Shown piece after piece: positions 7,929-17,171 of a DNA stretch of 64,000 bases (positions are counted from its first letter, which is position 1; every line of letters begins with the position of its first letter). The DNA is from Lactobacillaceae bacterium AF64-9pH9TA. GTDB taxonomy: Bacteria > Bacillota > Bacilli > Lactobacillales > Lactobacillaceae. The stretch covers positions 1 to 64,000 of the forward strand of contig JAQDCK010000004.1 in the NCBI GenBank assembly GCA_027681045.1, written 5' to 3'. The notes beneath the pieces are model-generated. The model had not been told where the DNA came from. It made no database searches and saw only the letters and a program-made list of their open reading frames with translations. The position numbers were made by a program, and so were the translations under genes.

Positions 7929-9314
7929 ATGGCAAAATACGAATCAGTGAATCCATATACCAATGAAGTCTTCGCTAGCTACGAAAACCCGACTGACCAA
8001 CAGATTGAAGAATCTCTGGCCTTAGCCCACGCCCTCTACAAGAAGTGGCGGCATGAAGAACCGAGTAGCCGGGCCGCCATTTTGAAGGACATCGCGGCCA
8101 AGTTCCAGGAAAAGGAAGAAGAAATGGCCAAGACCATGACCCTAGAAATGGGCAAGAAGCTCAGTGAAGCCAAGGAAGAAGTTGAGATCTGCATCGGCAT
8201 CCTCAACTACTACGCCGACCACGGCCCGGAGCTTTTAAAGCCGGTCAACCTGCCTAACCCATACGGGCGCGCCTACTACTTAAAGCAGGCTACCGGGGTA
8301 ATCATGGCCTGCGAACCATGGAATTTCCCTCTTTACCAAATCATCCGGGTCTTTGCCCCGAACTTTGTCGTCGGCAACCCGATGCTGCTCAAGCACGCCC
8401 ACAATGTACCGACCTCTGCTGCCCTGGCAGCCAAGATTGTGAAAGATGGCGGGGCGCCGGAAGGCAGCTTGCTCAACCTCTACCTCAGCTACAGCCAGCT
8501 GGACCAGGTCATCGCTGATCCGCGGGTACAAGGGGTTGCCTTGACCGGGTCTGAAAGAGGCGGGGCTTCCGTAGCCGAAAATGCCGGCAAGAACTTGAAG
8601 AAGTCCACCATGGAACTTGGCGGCAACGATGCCTTTATCGTCTTGAGCGACGCTGACCCGGCCGTTTTGAAGGCAGCCTTGAGCGACGCCCGCAGTTACA
8701 ACAACGGCCAAGTCTGCACCTCATCCAAGCGGATGATCGTTTTGGCCGACCGCTATGAAGAAGTCCTGGCAGACATGAAGGAAATCTACTCCGGCCTCAA
8801 GTGGGGCGACCCGCTGGAAGACTCCACCACCCTGCCGCCGATGAATTCCCAAGCCGCCAAGGAAAAGCTGGCCAAGCAAGTAGAAGCGGCAATTGCCGGC
8901 GGAGCCAAGGTTTACTACGAGTATCCGGAAATTGACGCTCCGGGCGCCTTCAGCCGGCCAATTATTCTGACCGACATGACTAAGGACAACCCAATGTTTG
9001 ACCAGGAAATGTTCGGGCCAGTCTGCGTGGTCTACAAGGTTAAAGACGAAGCCGAAGCCATTGCCTTGGCCAACGATTCCAGCTACGGGCTGGGTTCTTC
9101 CGTCATCTCCAGTGACATCAAGCACGCTGAAGAAGTCGCCAGCCAGATTGAAACCGGGATGACGGTCATCAACGGCCGCTGGATTACTGACGGCAGTCTG
9201 CCATTCGGCGGGGTCAAGAAGTCCGGCTACGGCCGCGAGCTCAGCCCTTTGGGCCTGGACGCCTTCGTCAATGAGCACCTGGTAATCGACTTTACTGACC
9301 AAAACAAGCAATAA
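7929..9314 (+). CDS. NAD(P)-dependent aldehyde dehydrogenase (succinate-semialdehyde dehydrogenase-like)
   Basis: A 461-residue cytosolic aldehyde dehydrogenase. The general base is in MELGGNDAF near residue 228 and the catalytic cysteine in [11 protein letters not shown] near 263. The C-terminal [14 protein letters not shown] signature is present. The length and the [17 protein letters not shown] segment fit the short succinate-semialdehyde dehydrogenase group. The true aldehyde is unknown, and lactobacilli often carry one such gene without a GABA pathway. The 258 bases upstream (7671-7928) hold a divergent promoter region; AAAGGATG precedes the start. It is monocistronic, ending at a shared terminator. 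Confidence 0.9.
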   Translation: MAKYESVNPYTNEVFASYENPTDQQIEESLALAHALYKKWRHEEPSSRAAILKDIAAKFQEKEEEMAKTMTLEMGKKLSEAKEEVEICIGILNYYADHGPELLKPVNLPNPYGRAYYLKQATGVIMACEPWNFPLYQIIRVFAPNFVVGNPMLLKHAHNVPTSAALAAKIVKDGGAPEGSLLNLYLSYSQLDQVIADPRVQGVALTGSERGGASVAENAGKNLKKSTMELGGNDAFIVLSDADPAVLKAALSDARSYNNGQVCTSSKRMIVLADRYEEVLADMKEIYSGLKWGDPLEDSTTLPPMNSQAAKEKLAKQVEAAIAGGAKVYYEYPEIDAPGAFSRPIILTDMTKDNPMFDQEMFGPVCVVYKVKDEAEAIALANDSSYGLGSSVISSDIKHAEEVASQIETGMTVINGRWITDGSLPFGGVKKSGYGRELSPLGLDAFVNEHLVIDFTDQNKQ

Positions 9315-9463
9315 GCAGATCTAACTCAAATTCTTTCAACTACTCTTATCTTTCTTTAATCTTTATTACATTACATACTTTTTATTGTTTCTTTTATACT
9401 AGTTTCTGCACCTTAATTCTCAACTTTTAATTTTTTACGAATCTCCAAGTAGAAAAATACAAG

Positions 9464-9499
9464 AAAAGGCCGCTGGTTATTCAGACCAGCAGCCTTTTT
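9464..9499. terminator. bidirectional intrinsic terminator
   Basis: Stem of AAAAGGC/CGCTGGT with ACCAGC/AGCCTTTT (9464-9477, 9485-9498) between two convergent genes, with T-runs on both strands. Confidence 0.8.
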
Positions 9500-9510
9500 A
9501 TCTGTAAAAA

Positions 9511-10593
9511 CTATTCTTCACTATTTTGCTCGGGCTTGATCATCGGCTGGAACATGTTAATACCGGCTAAAACCGTGGTCAGGCAGCTGACCAGGATCAA
9601 GAGGTAGCCGGAAATGCCGATAGCCACGGCATAGCTCTTCAAGCTGGAAACAGCCTGGCTTAAGTAGCTGGTCGTGCTAGTCGTCTGGGCCAATTGGTAA
9701 AAGAGGTAGATCAAGACCAGGCTTTCGACCAAGGACAAGGCAAAGGCCCGGACCCGGGAGACCCTGGTATTCTGGCTGACGGCCAGCATGATGAAGACTG
9801 GCAAGAGCAGGAAGATGGCCAGGAAGAGGTAGAGAATCAAGGCGGGAACGATCTTGCCCGCCGCGATCTGCCGGTTGGCAACTTCAAAGAAGACGCTGGC
9901 CACGGTCAGCTTGCTGCTGGAGGTCACGAAGCCGGTCCCTAGGAAAAGCAGGACCAAGGTGATTAAGCTGGTCAAGAGGATGGAGAGCTGGATGATGCCG
10001 AAGTTCCGGGGCTTCTTGGTCTTCTTTTTCACCTTTTCCAGCTTGGCTTCAAATTTCGGGTGGGCCTGGGTGAAGTCTTCATTCTTCTCTTCAATTTCGC
10101 TTTCCTTGTCCTCAAAGGCATTGAAGACTTTAGAAGCCCAGTTCCGGATATATTCAGTCAAGTTCCGGTCAGCCGTGTATTCGCCCTGGGAGTCCCGGTG
10201 GCCGGTCCAGATAAGGAGAGCCATGGAGACAGCAAAAGCCGTCCAGCCCAGGGGCCGGGAGAAGCTCATGATGATCAAGAGACCCACGCCGACCAGGAAG
10301 GCGATTGTGGTGTTGTCTCTCATCCACTGGATCATTTTTTCCACGATTGGGTTGCCGGTAAAGGCATTCTGTTCCTGCTTTTGCCGGTAGGCAGACCGGC
10401 TGAGCTTGTCAGCTGGTTCTTTTCCCAAAGACCGGTCGGCTTCTTCCCGGTTGACTTCACTTCTTTCCACATTTTCTTCCACTGCTTCTTCCGTAAAGTA
10501 GTCGCGGCGGTATTTTTCCACATTGAATCCACAGTTCGGGCAGGTCTGTTCCTGGCCAGTCAGGGCCTGTCCACAGTTGGGACACTTTTTCAT
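9511..10593 (-). CDS. zinc-ribbon membrane protein of unknown function
   Basis: A 360-residue protein that opens with a zinc ribbon (CPNCGQALTG and CPNCGFNVEK, residues 4-24). A charged linker follows, then six or so membrane segments (about 95-135 as a pair, then 200-220, 245-275, 285-305 and 325-345). Such proteins are common in lactobacilli and have no assigned reaction. The ribbon and the membrane helices are plain in the sequence, but no catalytic motif is visible. It is monocistronic. Confidence 0.7.
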   Translation of the reverse strand: MKKCPNCGQALTGQEQTCPNCGFNVEKYRRDYFTEEAVEENVERSEVNREEADRSLGKEPADKLSRSAYRQKQEQNAFTGNPIVEKMIQWMRDNTTIAFLVGVGLLIIMSFSRPLGWTAFAVSMALLIWTGHRDSQGEYTADRNLTEYIRNWASKVFNAFEDKESEIEEKNEDFTQAHPKFEAKLEKVKKKTKKPRNFGIIQLSILLTSLITLVLLFLGTGFVTSSSKLTVASVFFEVANRQIAAGKIVPALILYLFLAIFLLLPVFIMLAVSQNTRVSRVRAFALSLVESLVLIYLFYQLAQTTSTTSYLSQAVSSLKSYAVAIGISGYLLILVSCLTTVLAGINMFQPMIKPEQNSEE

Positions 10594-10651
10594 AGTAATC
10601 GTCCTTTGCTAGTGTTTCTTTTTCCACATTATAGCATTTTCCTTCCGGAGG

Positions 10652-10684
10652 CAAAAAAGAACCCGCCAAAGATGACGGGTTCTT
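10652..10684 (-). terminator. intrinsic terminator of the MMPL gene
   Basis: Stem AAGAACCCG/CGGGTTCTT (10657-10665, 10676-10684), followed on the minus strand by TTTTTTGC. It lies 21 bases after the stop of the MMPL gene. Confidence 0.82.
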
Positions 10685-10705
10685 AATGCATTATTTAGCT
10701 TTTAT

Positions 10706-13700
10706 TTAAGACTTCTTGCCGAAGCTGAGGCCCTTCTTGCGGCCTGCCCACTTAGGCCATGGGAAGCCTTCATAAGTCAGCTTGGTTGAAGCAGACAGGT
10801 TGATCGGCATCAGGAAGACCAGAATTGCCAGACCGATGATGACACCGATGGCCACTTCGATCAAGGTTGGCACGCCTGATGGGATCAAGGCCGCGAAAGT
10901 ACCACCCAGGATGACAGCGGCTGAGATAACAACCGTCCCGATAACCGTACATGCCTCCAGGATTCTTGCGCTAGGCAAGGCATGTTGGTCGCTGTCGCGG
11001 TAGCGCATCATGACGAAGATGCTGTAGTCGACCCCGAGGGCGATCAACATGATGAAGGTGAAGAACGGCACGTTCCAAGCCAGGGTGCTCCGGCCCATCA
11101 CGCCGCTGACAACCCAGCGGGTGATCGACAGAGAACTGATGTAGGCCAAAAGCAGAGTCCCCAGGATGTAGATCGGCTGAAGCAGACTCCGGGTGACGAA
11201 GATCAAGGCAATGCCGATACCGATCAGCATGATTGCCATAGTTCTGGTAAAGTCACCGCTGGCCGTGTTCTTGGTGTCTTCGATGATTGAGCTTTGCCCG
11301 CCCATTTCGACTTCAGCCTTGCCCAGGTCGGTCCCCTTGAGGGACTTGCGGGCCATAGCGCTCAAGGCCTGGGAGTGCTCTGCGGCACTTTCAGAACTTG
11401 GGTTGCTGTCCAGGATGATGATGATCATGGCACTCTTCTTGTCCGGGCTGAGGAAGACCTTGAGGGACTTCTGCAGGTCGGCGTTGTGCTTCAAGACGTA
11501 GCTTGGCACGTAGAAGGTGTCTGAGGCCTTGGACTTGCGCAGGCCGTTCAAGTATGAGCCGGCGGAAACCAGACCGTTGTTAACGGCAGTCAAGCCGCTG
11601 GTGATGGCTGGCGTCTTTTCAGCGAGCTTGCTTGCGCCGCTGGAAAGCTGACTGGTACCGGACTGCAGCTTGTTAGCCCCTTCAGCCAGTTGGCTGGAGC
11701 CGTTGACGCCTTGCGCCAGGCCGTTTTGCAATTGGCCAGCACCGGAGTGGAGTTGCCCGGCACCGCTGGTCAAGCGGCTGGCGCCGTTAGCCAGTTGAGC
11801 CGCGCCGCTAACACCGCTGGCCAAACCGTTAGCCAGCTGGCCGGCACCGGAGTTAACCTGACCAGCACCAGAGTTGACTTGGCTGGCGCCGGAGTTGACC
11901 TTCTTAGCCCCGCTGACCAAAGTGCCTGTGCCGGAGTAAAGGCTGGATGCACCAGTGTTCAGCTTGCCGGCACCAGCGTAGAGGCTGATTGCACCAGCAT
12001 TCAGCTTGCCAGCACCCGCGTAAAGGCTGTTTGCACCGGCGTTCAGCTGGCTGGCACCGTTGTAAAGGCTGTTTGCGCCAGTGTTCAACTGGCCTGCCCC
12101 ATTGTAAAGGCTGATCACACCAGTATTTGCTTGGTCGGCACCGTTATAAAGGCTGTTTGCACCGGTATTAACCTGGCTGATGCCGTCGTAAAGGGATGCA
12201 GCACCACTGTTCAGCCGGTTTGCGCCTTGTGAAAGGGCCAAGGCACCTGCCATCCCCTTACTTAAACCACTGTAAATTGAGTTTGAACCAGTGTAAAGCT
12301 TGTGGGCACCGGTTGCAAGGGCATCAACTGCTGACTGCATCTGGCTGATCTTGCCTAAGCCGGACTTCAAGTCACTAATCCCGCTGGCTGCCTGGGTGCT
12401 CAAAGTGCTTGAGCCAGAAGCAAGCTGGGAAACAGCTGCCTGCAGTTGCTGTACTTGCGTGCTCAAGTCGGCCGTGGAAGATACGTTGCCAAAGCTGCCA
12501 GCTGCACTTTGAATGCCGGAAGCTGCACTCTTCATGTTGGTTGCGGCAGTACCGGCAGTAGTCAAGCCGCTGCCTGCAGTACCCAAACCGCTCTTAGTAG
12601 AAGACAGGCCGCTGTTTAGGGTTTCTAATTCCTTTTGCAGTTCTGCCTTCAAAGTTGGGTCTGAAACCTTGCTGATTGATGCCGCAAGGCTGCCAGCCGC
12701 ACCACTTGCAGTCCCCAGACCAGTACCTGCAGTGGTCAAACCAGTCTTGGCATTGGTTAAACCAGTTTGCAGAGAGCCAACTTGTCCTTGCAAGCTTTGC
12801 AGGCCGCTGACCAGGCTGGAGATCTTAGAAGTGTCGATGTTTGGCACTTGAATTTGGCTAACCTTGCTGTTCAAGCTTTGCAAGCCATTGTTCAGATCAG
12901 TCAATCCTTGTGACAATTGGTCAAGCTGATCGGCGTTCAAGGAGCTGGCGTTTTCTGACAGCTGGCTCTTCAGCTGGTCAAGGCCGGCAACCAAGGTGTT
13001 CATGTTGGCCGTCAGGTCCTTGGCGCCATTGGTCAAGGTCTGAGTGCCAGTGTACAGGCTGCTTGCGCCAGTTGCCAAAGAGCTGGCACCGTCCTTAAGA
13101 CTTGAGCTGCCAGTTACCAGTTGAGAGGTACCATCCTTTAAGCTGCCAGCACCAGTGTACAGGCTGCCGATACCGTCTTTCAAACTGCCAGCACCAGTGT
13201 AGAGGGTGCTGATGCCATTCTTCAAAGTACCTGCGCCAGTGTAGGCGGTATTGATACCATTCTTAAGCGTACCAGCGCCAGTATAAAGACTGGCAACGCC
13301 ATTCTTCAAAGTACCTGCCCCGGTGTACAGACTAGCAGTACCGTTCTTCAAACTGCCGGCACCATTTCTCAAAGTCTGGGCGCCAGTTGCCAAGGAGCCA
13401 GTACCACTGGCCAAGGCTTGTGTACCATTCTTCAGCTTCTGGGTACCAGCAGACAGGGTGTTGGCCCCGCTGGACAATTTTCTAGTGCCGGAGTAAAGGG
13501 CGTCTGCCCCAACTGACAGGGTCTTGGTCCCGTTAAAGAGGGTACCTGCCCCGTCGTAGAGAGCGATTGAACCGTTGTAAAGCTTAACCGTCCCCGTGTA
13601 TAGGTCCTTGGCCCCGTCACTCAAAGTGCCAGTGCCTTCGTCGAGCTGGTCAGCCCCGTTAGCCAGTTTCTTGGCCCCGCTGGTCACCTGCTCGCTGCCC

Positions 13701-15178
13701 TTAGTCAATTTGCCGACACCCTTTTCCAACTTGGCGGTCCCGTCGGTAACTGACTTCAGCTGCTTCTTAACGTAGAGCAGCTTGATCTTTTCGTTGTATG
13801 GCTCAGTCGCGGACATAACCTTGTCCACGCCTTCAGAATTGCGCAACTTCCGCGTCAATTCGTCGATCAGCTTCAAGTCCTTCTCATTGTCGAGCTTATG
13901 GTCACTCTTGATGTAAAGGTATGACGGCATGGCCATCCCTTTAGAGAAGTGCTTTTGCACCAGGTTCAGCCCTTGCTTGGAAGGTACTGAATCTGAAATT
14001 TCCGCCGTGTCGTCGTAATTCAAAACGTTAGAGTAAGTAACGAAGAACGGAGCAACGACAACCGCTACTGCTGCCAAGAAGACAACTGGCCGCTTCAAAG
14101 TAGCGCTGGAAATCCCATGCCACATCTTGCTTGGGTTTTCCCCGGCGAATTCCTTGCTTGGCCAGAACATCTTCTTGCCCAAAGTGGCCATGAAGAAGGG
14201 GTTCAAAGTCAAGAGGACGATCAAGAGGACCAGAACGCCGACAGCAACGCCGGAAGCAGACCGGTAAACGGAGAAGTTGGCTAAGCCCAAAGCGGAGAAA
14301 CCGATCAGGATTGAGGAGCCGGAGTAAAGAATAGTCCGGCCGGACTTCTTGATCGAGTCCTTTGTGGCCTCAGCCACCCCCAGGCCATTGCCCAGGTCCT
14401 CCTTAAAGTGGTTATATAGCAGAATGTTGTAGTCGGTCCCGATCCCGAACAAAACAATCACCATGAAGACCTGGGTGAAGTTGGAGAACGGGAAGTTCAC
14501 CTGGTTGACCAGGTTGGTCACGATTGAGAAGGAAACCAGGAAGGAAACCCCAACCGTCAAAAGTGACACAAGCGGGACAATCGGTGACCGGAAGACGATG
14601 ATCAACACGATGAAGATGAAGACCACCGTGATCAGTTCCGTCTTCTTGATCCCTTCTTGGATCGAGCTGGTAAAGTCATTGTTGAGGACGTCTGCTCCAG
14701 TGACGTAGGTTCTTACCCCACTGGTCTTGACGGCCTTGTTGATCTCGTCGTAAACCTGGGAGATGGTCCCGTGGCTCTTGGCGATGTTCATCTGCATGAC
14801 CCAAGTCGTTCCGTCTTTAGACTTGAGCAGCTTCTTGGTCGCGATGTTGTCTTGCGGCGCCAGGTAGTCCTTGATGCCGTATTTCTTCTGGTTGCTGGTC
14901 AAGCGGTCGATTGAGGCTTCGATATTGCCCTGATCGGTCTCGGTCAGCTTGCCGGATTTCTTGTTGAAAACAACCGCGACTTCGTAAGTATTCTTTTTCT
15001 TACTGCCCCATTCGTTCTTGATTAGTTTGGCTGCTTCGCTTTCCACGTTGCTTGGCAGGGAGATTTCGCTGTGCGCTCTCGTCAGTGAGTCAACGTTTGG
15101 CAGGGCAACCAAAGAAATCACCAGAATGAGCACCCAGGCGATCAAAGCGCCGAGGTGGTTCTTCAGTAATTTTTTCAA
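10706..15178 (-). CDS. giant MMPL/RND-family membrane protein with central heptad-repeat region
   Basis: 1490 residues, starting at TTG behind AAAGGAGAAAGGACG. Two RND/MMPL permease halves frame the protein. The first has a membrane helix at about 8-28 and a multi-span block at about 175-390. The second multi-span block is at about 1265-1470 (MAIMLIGIGIALIFVTRSLL, FMLIALGVDYSIFVMMRYRD). Between them lie roughly 700 residues of a Gly/Leu/Ala heptad pattern (LYTGAGTLKNG, SLYNGAG, QVNSGAG), like the YhgE/Pip proteins. Membership suggests export of a lipid, siderophore or drug; the long repeat probably forms an external helical rod. It is transcribed with the TetR gene 43 bases upstream, which probably controls it. 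It is longer than usual MMPL proteins. Confidence 0.85.
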   Translation of the reverse strand: MKKLLKNHLGALIAWVLILVISLVALPNVDSLTRAHSEISLPSNVESEAAKLIKNEWGSKKKNTYEVAVVFNKKSGKLTETDQGNIEASIDRLTSNQKKYGIKDYLAPQDNIATKKLLKSKDGTTWVMQMNIAKSHGTISQVYDEINKAVKTSGVRTYVTGADVLNNDFTSSIQEGIKKTELITVVFIFIVLIIVFRSPIVPLVSLLTVGVSFLVSFSIVTNLVNQVNFPFSNFTQVFMVIVLFGIGTDYNILLYNHFKEDLGNGLGVAEATKDSIKKSGRTILYSGSSILIGFSALGLANFSVYRSASGVAVGVLVLLIVLLTLNPFFMATLGKKMFWPSKEFAGENPSKMWHGISSATLKRPVVFLAAVAVVVAPFFVTYSNVLNYDDTAEISDSVPSKQGLNLVQKHFSKGMAMPSYLYIKSDHKLDNEKDLKLIDELTRKLRNSEGVDKVMSATEPYNEKIKLLYVKKQLKSVTDGTAKLEKGVGKLTKGSEQVTSGAKKLANGADQLDEGTGTLSDGAKDLYTGTVKLYNGSIALYDGAGTLFNGTKTLSVGADALYSGTRKLSSGANTLSAGTQKLKNGTQALASGTGSLATGAQTLRNGAGSLKNGTASLYTGAGTLKNGVASLYTGAGTLKNGINTAYTGAGTLKNGISTLYTGAGSLKDGIGSLYTGAGSLKDGTSQLVTGSSSLKDGASSLATGASSLYTGTQTLTNGAKDLTANMNTLVAGLDQLKSQLSENASSLNADQLDQLSQGLTDLNNGLQSLNSKVSQIQVPNIDTSKISSLVSGLQSLQGQVGSLQTGLTNAKTGLTTAGTGLGTASGAAGSLAASISKVSDPTLKAELQKELETLNSGLSSTKSGLGTAGSGLTTAGTAATNMKSAASGIQSAAGSFGNVSSTADLSTQVQQLQAAVSQLASGSSTLSTQAASGISDLKSGLGKISQMQSAVDALATGAHKLYTGSNSIYSGLSKGMAGALALSQGANRLNSGAASLYDGISQVNTGANSLYNGADQANTGVISLYNGAGQLNTGANSLYNGASQLNAGANSLYAGAGKLNAGAISLYAGAGKLNTGASSLYSGTGTLVSGAKKVNSGASQVNSGAGQVNSGAGQLANGLASGVSGAAQLANGASRLTSGAGQLHSGAGQLQNGLAQGVNGSSQLAEGANKLQSGTSQLSSGASKLAEKTPAITSGLTAVNNGLVSAGSYLNGLRKSKASDTFYVPSYVLKHNADLQKSLKVFLSPDKKSAMIIIILDSNPSSESAAEHSQALSAMARKSLKGTDLGKAEVEMGGQSSIIEDTKNTASGDFTRTMAIMLIGIGIALIFVTRSLLQPIYILGTLLLAYISSLSITRWVVSGVMGRSTLAWNVPFFTFIMLIALGVDYSIFVMMRYRDSDQHALPSARILEACTVIGTVVISAAVILGGTFAALIPSGVPTLIEVAIGVIIGLAILVFLMPINLSASTKLTYEGFPWPKWAGRKKGLSFGKKS
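11650..13720 (-). repeat. degenerate tandem repeat coding the heptad region
   Basis: About 2 kb inside the MMPL gene encodes a 7- or 14-residue pattern (x-x-L-Y-x-G-A). The DNA therefore repeats with periods of 21 and 42 bases. The most regular stretches are 11930-12190 and 13080-13350. Two blocks of the pattern flank a less regular segment at about 12300-13000. Confidence 0.85.
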
Positions 15179-15221
15179 CGTCCTTTCTCCTTTCTTTGTC
15201 TTTTACAATCAGTCTACTAAG

Positions 15222-15803
15222 CTAGGCATTTGACTGCTGGACGCTGGGCGAAACCAGCCGCCAGACCATTTCGTGATAGTTCTCCTCTGCTTCTCGCGGA
15301 CTTTCCGAGTATTCCCGGCCTCCCTGGTCCTTAGCGAATCTGTCTAGAAAGACATAGCCCAGGACCGCGCCAACCAAGGCGTGCTGGGAAACCGCGTGTT
15401 CAGTGTCCACTTGCAACTGGTCCCCCAAGTCCAGGATCTTGATCACCTCTTTAACCACTTCTGAATCATCAGAAAATTCATCCATGTGGTAAAGGAGGGT
15501 CGCCAGGGCCTTGTCTTCCAGAAGACGGTCGCGGACCACGTCAGCAAACTTAAACAATGCTTCGTGGCCTGACAAACCGACCAGCTGCTTGAGCAGGTCC
15601 TGGTAGAGCAGGCGGATCTGGCTGGCCGCGACCAGCGACAGAAGTTGCGAACGGTTCTTCACGTAATGATAGAGTGACTGGCTGCGAACGCCCAGAGCCT
15701 TGGCAAGATTTGGCATGGTCGTCTCGCTTAAGCCCCGGCTTTCAATCATTTCCGTGGCTTTGGCGATGACCTTGTCCAAGTCCAAAGTTCTTTTTTGAGT
15801 CAT
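15222..15803 (-). CDS. TetR/AcrR family transcriptional regulator
   Basis: About 193 residues with an N-terminal TetR helix-turn-helix (LDLDKVIAKATEMIESRGLSET, then LGVRSQSLYHYVKNRSQLL) and a helical ligand domain. The start is uncertain. The ATG at 15803 fits family N-termini, an in-frame ATG at 15815 sits too close behind GAAAGGAAAA, and the frame is open further up. It precedes the MMPL gene on the same strand by 43 bases, so it most likely represses this operon and responds to a transported or toxic compound. Confidence 0.85.
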   Translation of the reverse strand: MTQKRTLDLDKVIAKATEMIESRGLSETTMPNLAKALGVRSQSLYHYVKNRSQLLSLVAASQIRLLYQDLLKQLVGLSGHEALFKFADVVRDRLLEDKALATLLYHMDEFSDDSEVVKEVIKILDLGDQLQVDTEHAVSQHALVGAVLGYVFLDRFAKDQGGREYSESPREAEENYHEMVWRLVSPSVQQSNA

Positions 15804-15828
15804 AATTACTACCATTTTCCTTTCAACT

Positions 15829-15847
15829 GTAGCAATTATATAACTAC
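15829..15847. promoter_or_regulatory. candidate operator of the TetR regulator
   Basis: An imperfect 19-base palindrome (GTAGC..., ...ACTAC ends around an AT-rich centre) lies 14-26 bases before the possible starts of the TetR gene. Position and symmetry fit autoregulation, but it is only a pattern. Confidence 0.25.
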
Positions 15848-15938
15848 TAACTGAAGATTTCAATCTACACTCTGTAAATTAATTCTACTTTTTGTTGAAA
15901 GCGGTTCCTAAAATCGCTATCATATATTCAGATAGGAG

Positions 15939-16184
15939 ATGAAAACTAAAAATGAAAATCTGGTGGTTCGCAAACTTTTACTGATTTATCTAAATGTTTT
16001 CATGTTCAATTTTCATTACGCTGACGGCAGCAGCATCAATCCTTTCGTGGTGACCTTCCTGCTGCTGGCTATCTGCATTATGGTCGGGGAATTCCAATTT
16101 GCCTGGTATATGTGGCTGGCTAAGAAAACTTATAAACCACGTAAACGCAAGAAAACACAAAACGACTCTACTGTCTGCCTGTAG
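15939..16184 (+). CDS. small membrane protein of unknown function
   Basis: Up to 81 residues with two hydrophobic segments (about 12-27 and 36-62) and a basic tail (KKTYKPRKRKK). I do not recognise the family. AGGAG lies directly against the ATG at 15939, which is too close for a good site, so a later start such as the GTG at 15963 is possible. The frame ends inside the stem of a strong terminator (TAG at 16182-16184). That and the hydrophobic pattern argue for a real short transcript. It diverges from the TetR gene. Confidence 0.45.
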   Translation: MKTKNENLVVRKLLLIYLNVFMFNFHYADGSSINPFVVTFLLLAICIMVGEFQFAWYMWLAKKTYKPRKRKKTQNDSTVCL

Positions 16185-16195
16185 AGTCGTTTTTC
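16161..16195 (+). terminator. intrinsic terminator containing a stop codon
   Basis: Perfect 11-base stem AACGACTCTAC/GTAGAGTCGTT with a nine-base loop and TTTTC tail. The 3-prime arm contains the TAG stop of the small membrane protein gene. Confidence 0.88.
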
Positions 16196-16222
16196 ATTGC
16201 TTTTGTTCAATTTGGCCTGTCT

Positions 16223-17137
16223 TTACTTTTCCATGACTTGCTTGACAGCTTGCCCCAAGGAAGCAAAGTCATCAGTCTTGCTAGACCAGGCGCTGACCAA
16301 GTAATTATGGCCGTTATTGCTGATCAAGGCGACCTCTAAATTGCCATCAGCATACTGATAGATGGTCCCCTTGGCCTTGCTGGCCAGCTCGGTCTTCCCT
16401 GTCATAGCAGTCAAAACCTGCTGGTTGTAGCTGCCGACCTGCTTGCCTTGGTAGATGGAAACCATAATCTTGGCCAGGTCACTGGCTGTCGTCTTGCCGA
16501 CCACGGATTTAGAGAAGGTCCCCGTAACTTTGGTCTGGCTGGCCCCCAGCTGCTTAAGGATCTTGTTGACCTGCTTAGTCCCGATCGTCCGCAAAAGCGC
16601 GTTAGCCGCGGTCTTATTGCCCTTCAGCATCTGCTCGCGCAAGTAGCTTGGCCCGTAGCTGATCCCGACCGCGATCGCCTGGCTCTTCCCGGCCTTGTCA
16701 GCCTTGGTAACCTTGATGGTCGTGCTGGCCCCGATCTTGCCGGATTTTTCCTGGGCGTAAAGGGCGATCAAAAGATAGATGTAAAAAATCTTCTGGGCAT
16801 CCTGGCTGCTCTTGGTATTGGCCACTTCCGCGAAATGGCTGCTCTTATTCAAGTCATAAGCCGCCACCTGGTAGCTGACGTCCTGGCCCATAGCCTTCTT
16901 GATTGCCTTGACCAGCTGCTTGTCGCTGCCCTTGCTGCTCTTGACCTGGTTGTCATATTCAATAGAATTGACATTCGGTTCCTTGTCAGTGGAAGAAACC
17001 GTCTTTTTGACGCTGCCGGACTTCTTTACCTGCACCACCGTGACTTTCCGCATTTCAGCATCCTTATTGGTGCTGGTGTACACGACAAAAGCCAGCAGGG
17101 AGGCAATCAAAGCCCCGACTACAATATTGTTCTTCAT
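16223..17137 (-). CDS. membrane-anchored serine-hydrolase-like (beta-lactamase fold) protein, probably inactive
   Basis: A 304-residue protein with an N-terminal membrane anchor (about 5-22) and an external domain like the class A beta-lactamase-related proteins of lactobacilli (FYIYLLIALYAQEKSGKIGAS, MLKGNKTAANALLRTIG). The place where the family has the Ser-x-x-Lys nucleophile motif reads Asp-Ala-Gln-Lys (SSQDAQKIFY), so the catalytic serine appears to be absent. It may bind cell-wall material without cleaving it. The next gene upstream on the same strand is the damaged corA, 34 bases away. Confidence 0.65.
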   Translation of the reverse strand: MKNNIVVGALIASLLAFVVYTSTNKDAEMRKVTVVQVKKSGSVKKTVSSTDKEPNVNSIEYDNQVKSSKGSDKQLVKAIKKAMGQDVSYQVAAYDLNKSSHFAEVANTKSSQDAQKIFYIYLLIALYAQEKSGKIGASTTIKVTKADKAGKSQAIAVGISYGPSYLREQMLKGNKTAANALLRTIGTKQVNKILKQLGASQTKVTGTFSKSVVGKTTASDLAKIMVSIYQGKQVGSYNQQVLTAMTGKTELASKAKGTIYQYADGNLEVALISNNGHNYLVSAWSSKTDDFASLGQAVKQVMEK

Positions 17138-17171
17138 AAAACTCCTTGCTCCTTGCTTTTAAGCCTTCCCT

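Noticed and set aside
11690..12232. Long open frames on the + strand inside the MMPL gene (for example 180 codons rich in Ala, Gly, Thr and Val)
   Set aside because: They mirror the heptad repeat on the minus strand, have no ribosome site and no sense as proteins.
15893..15906. cre-like TGAAAGCGGTTCCT before the small membrane protein gene
   Set aside because: The right half does not match the consensus; only about 11 of 14 positions fit.
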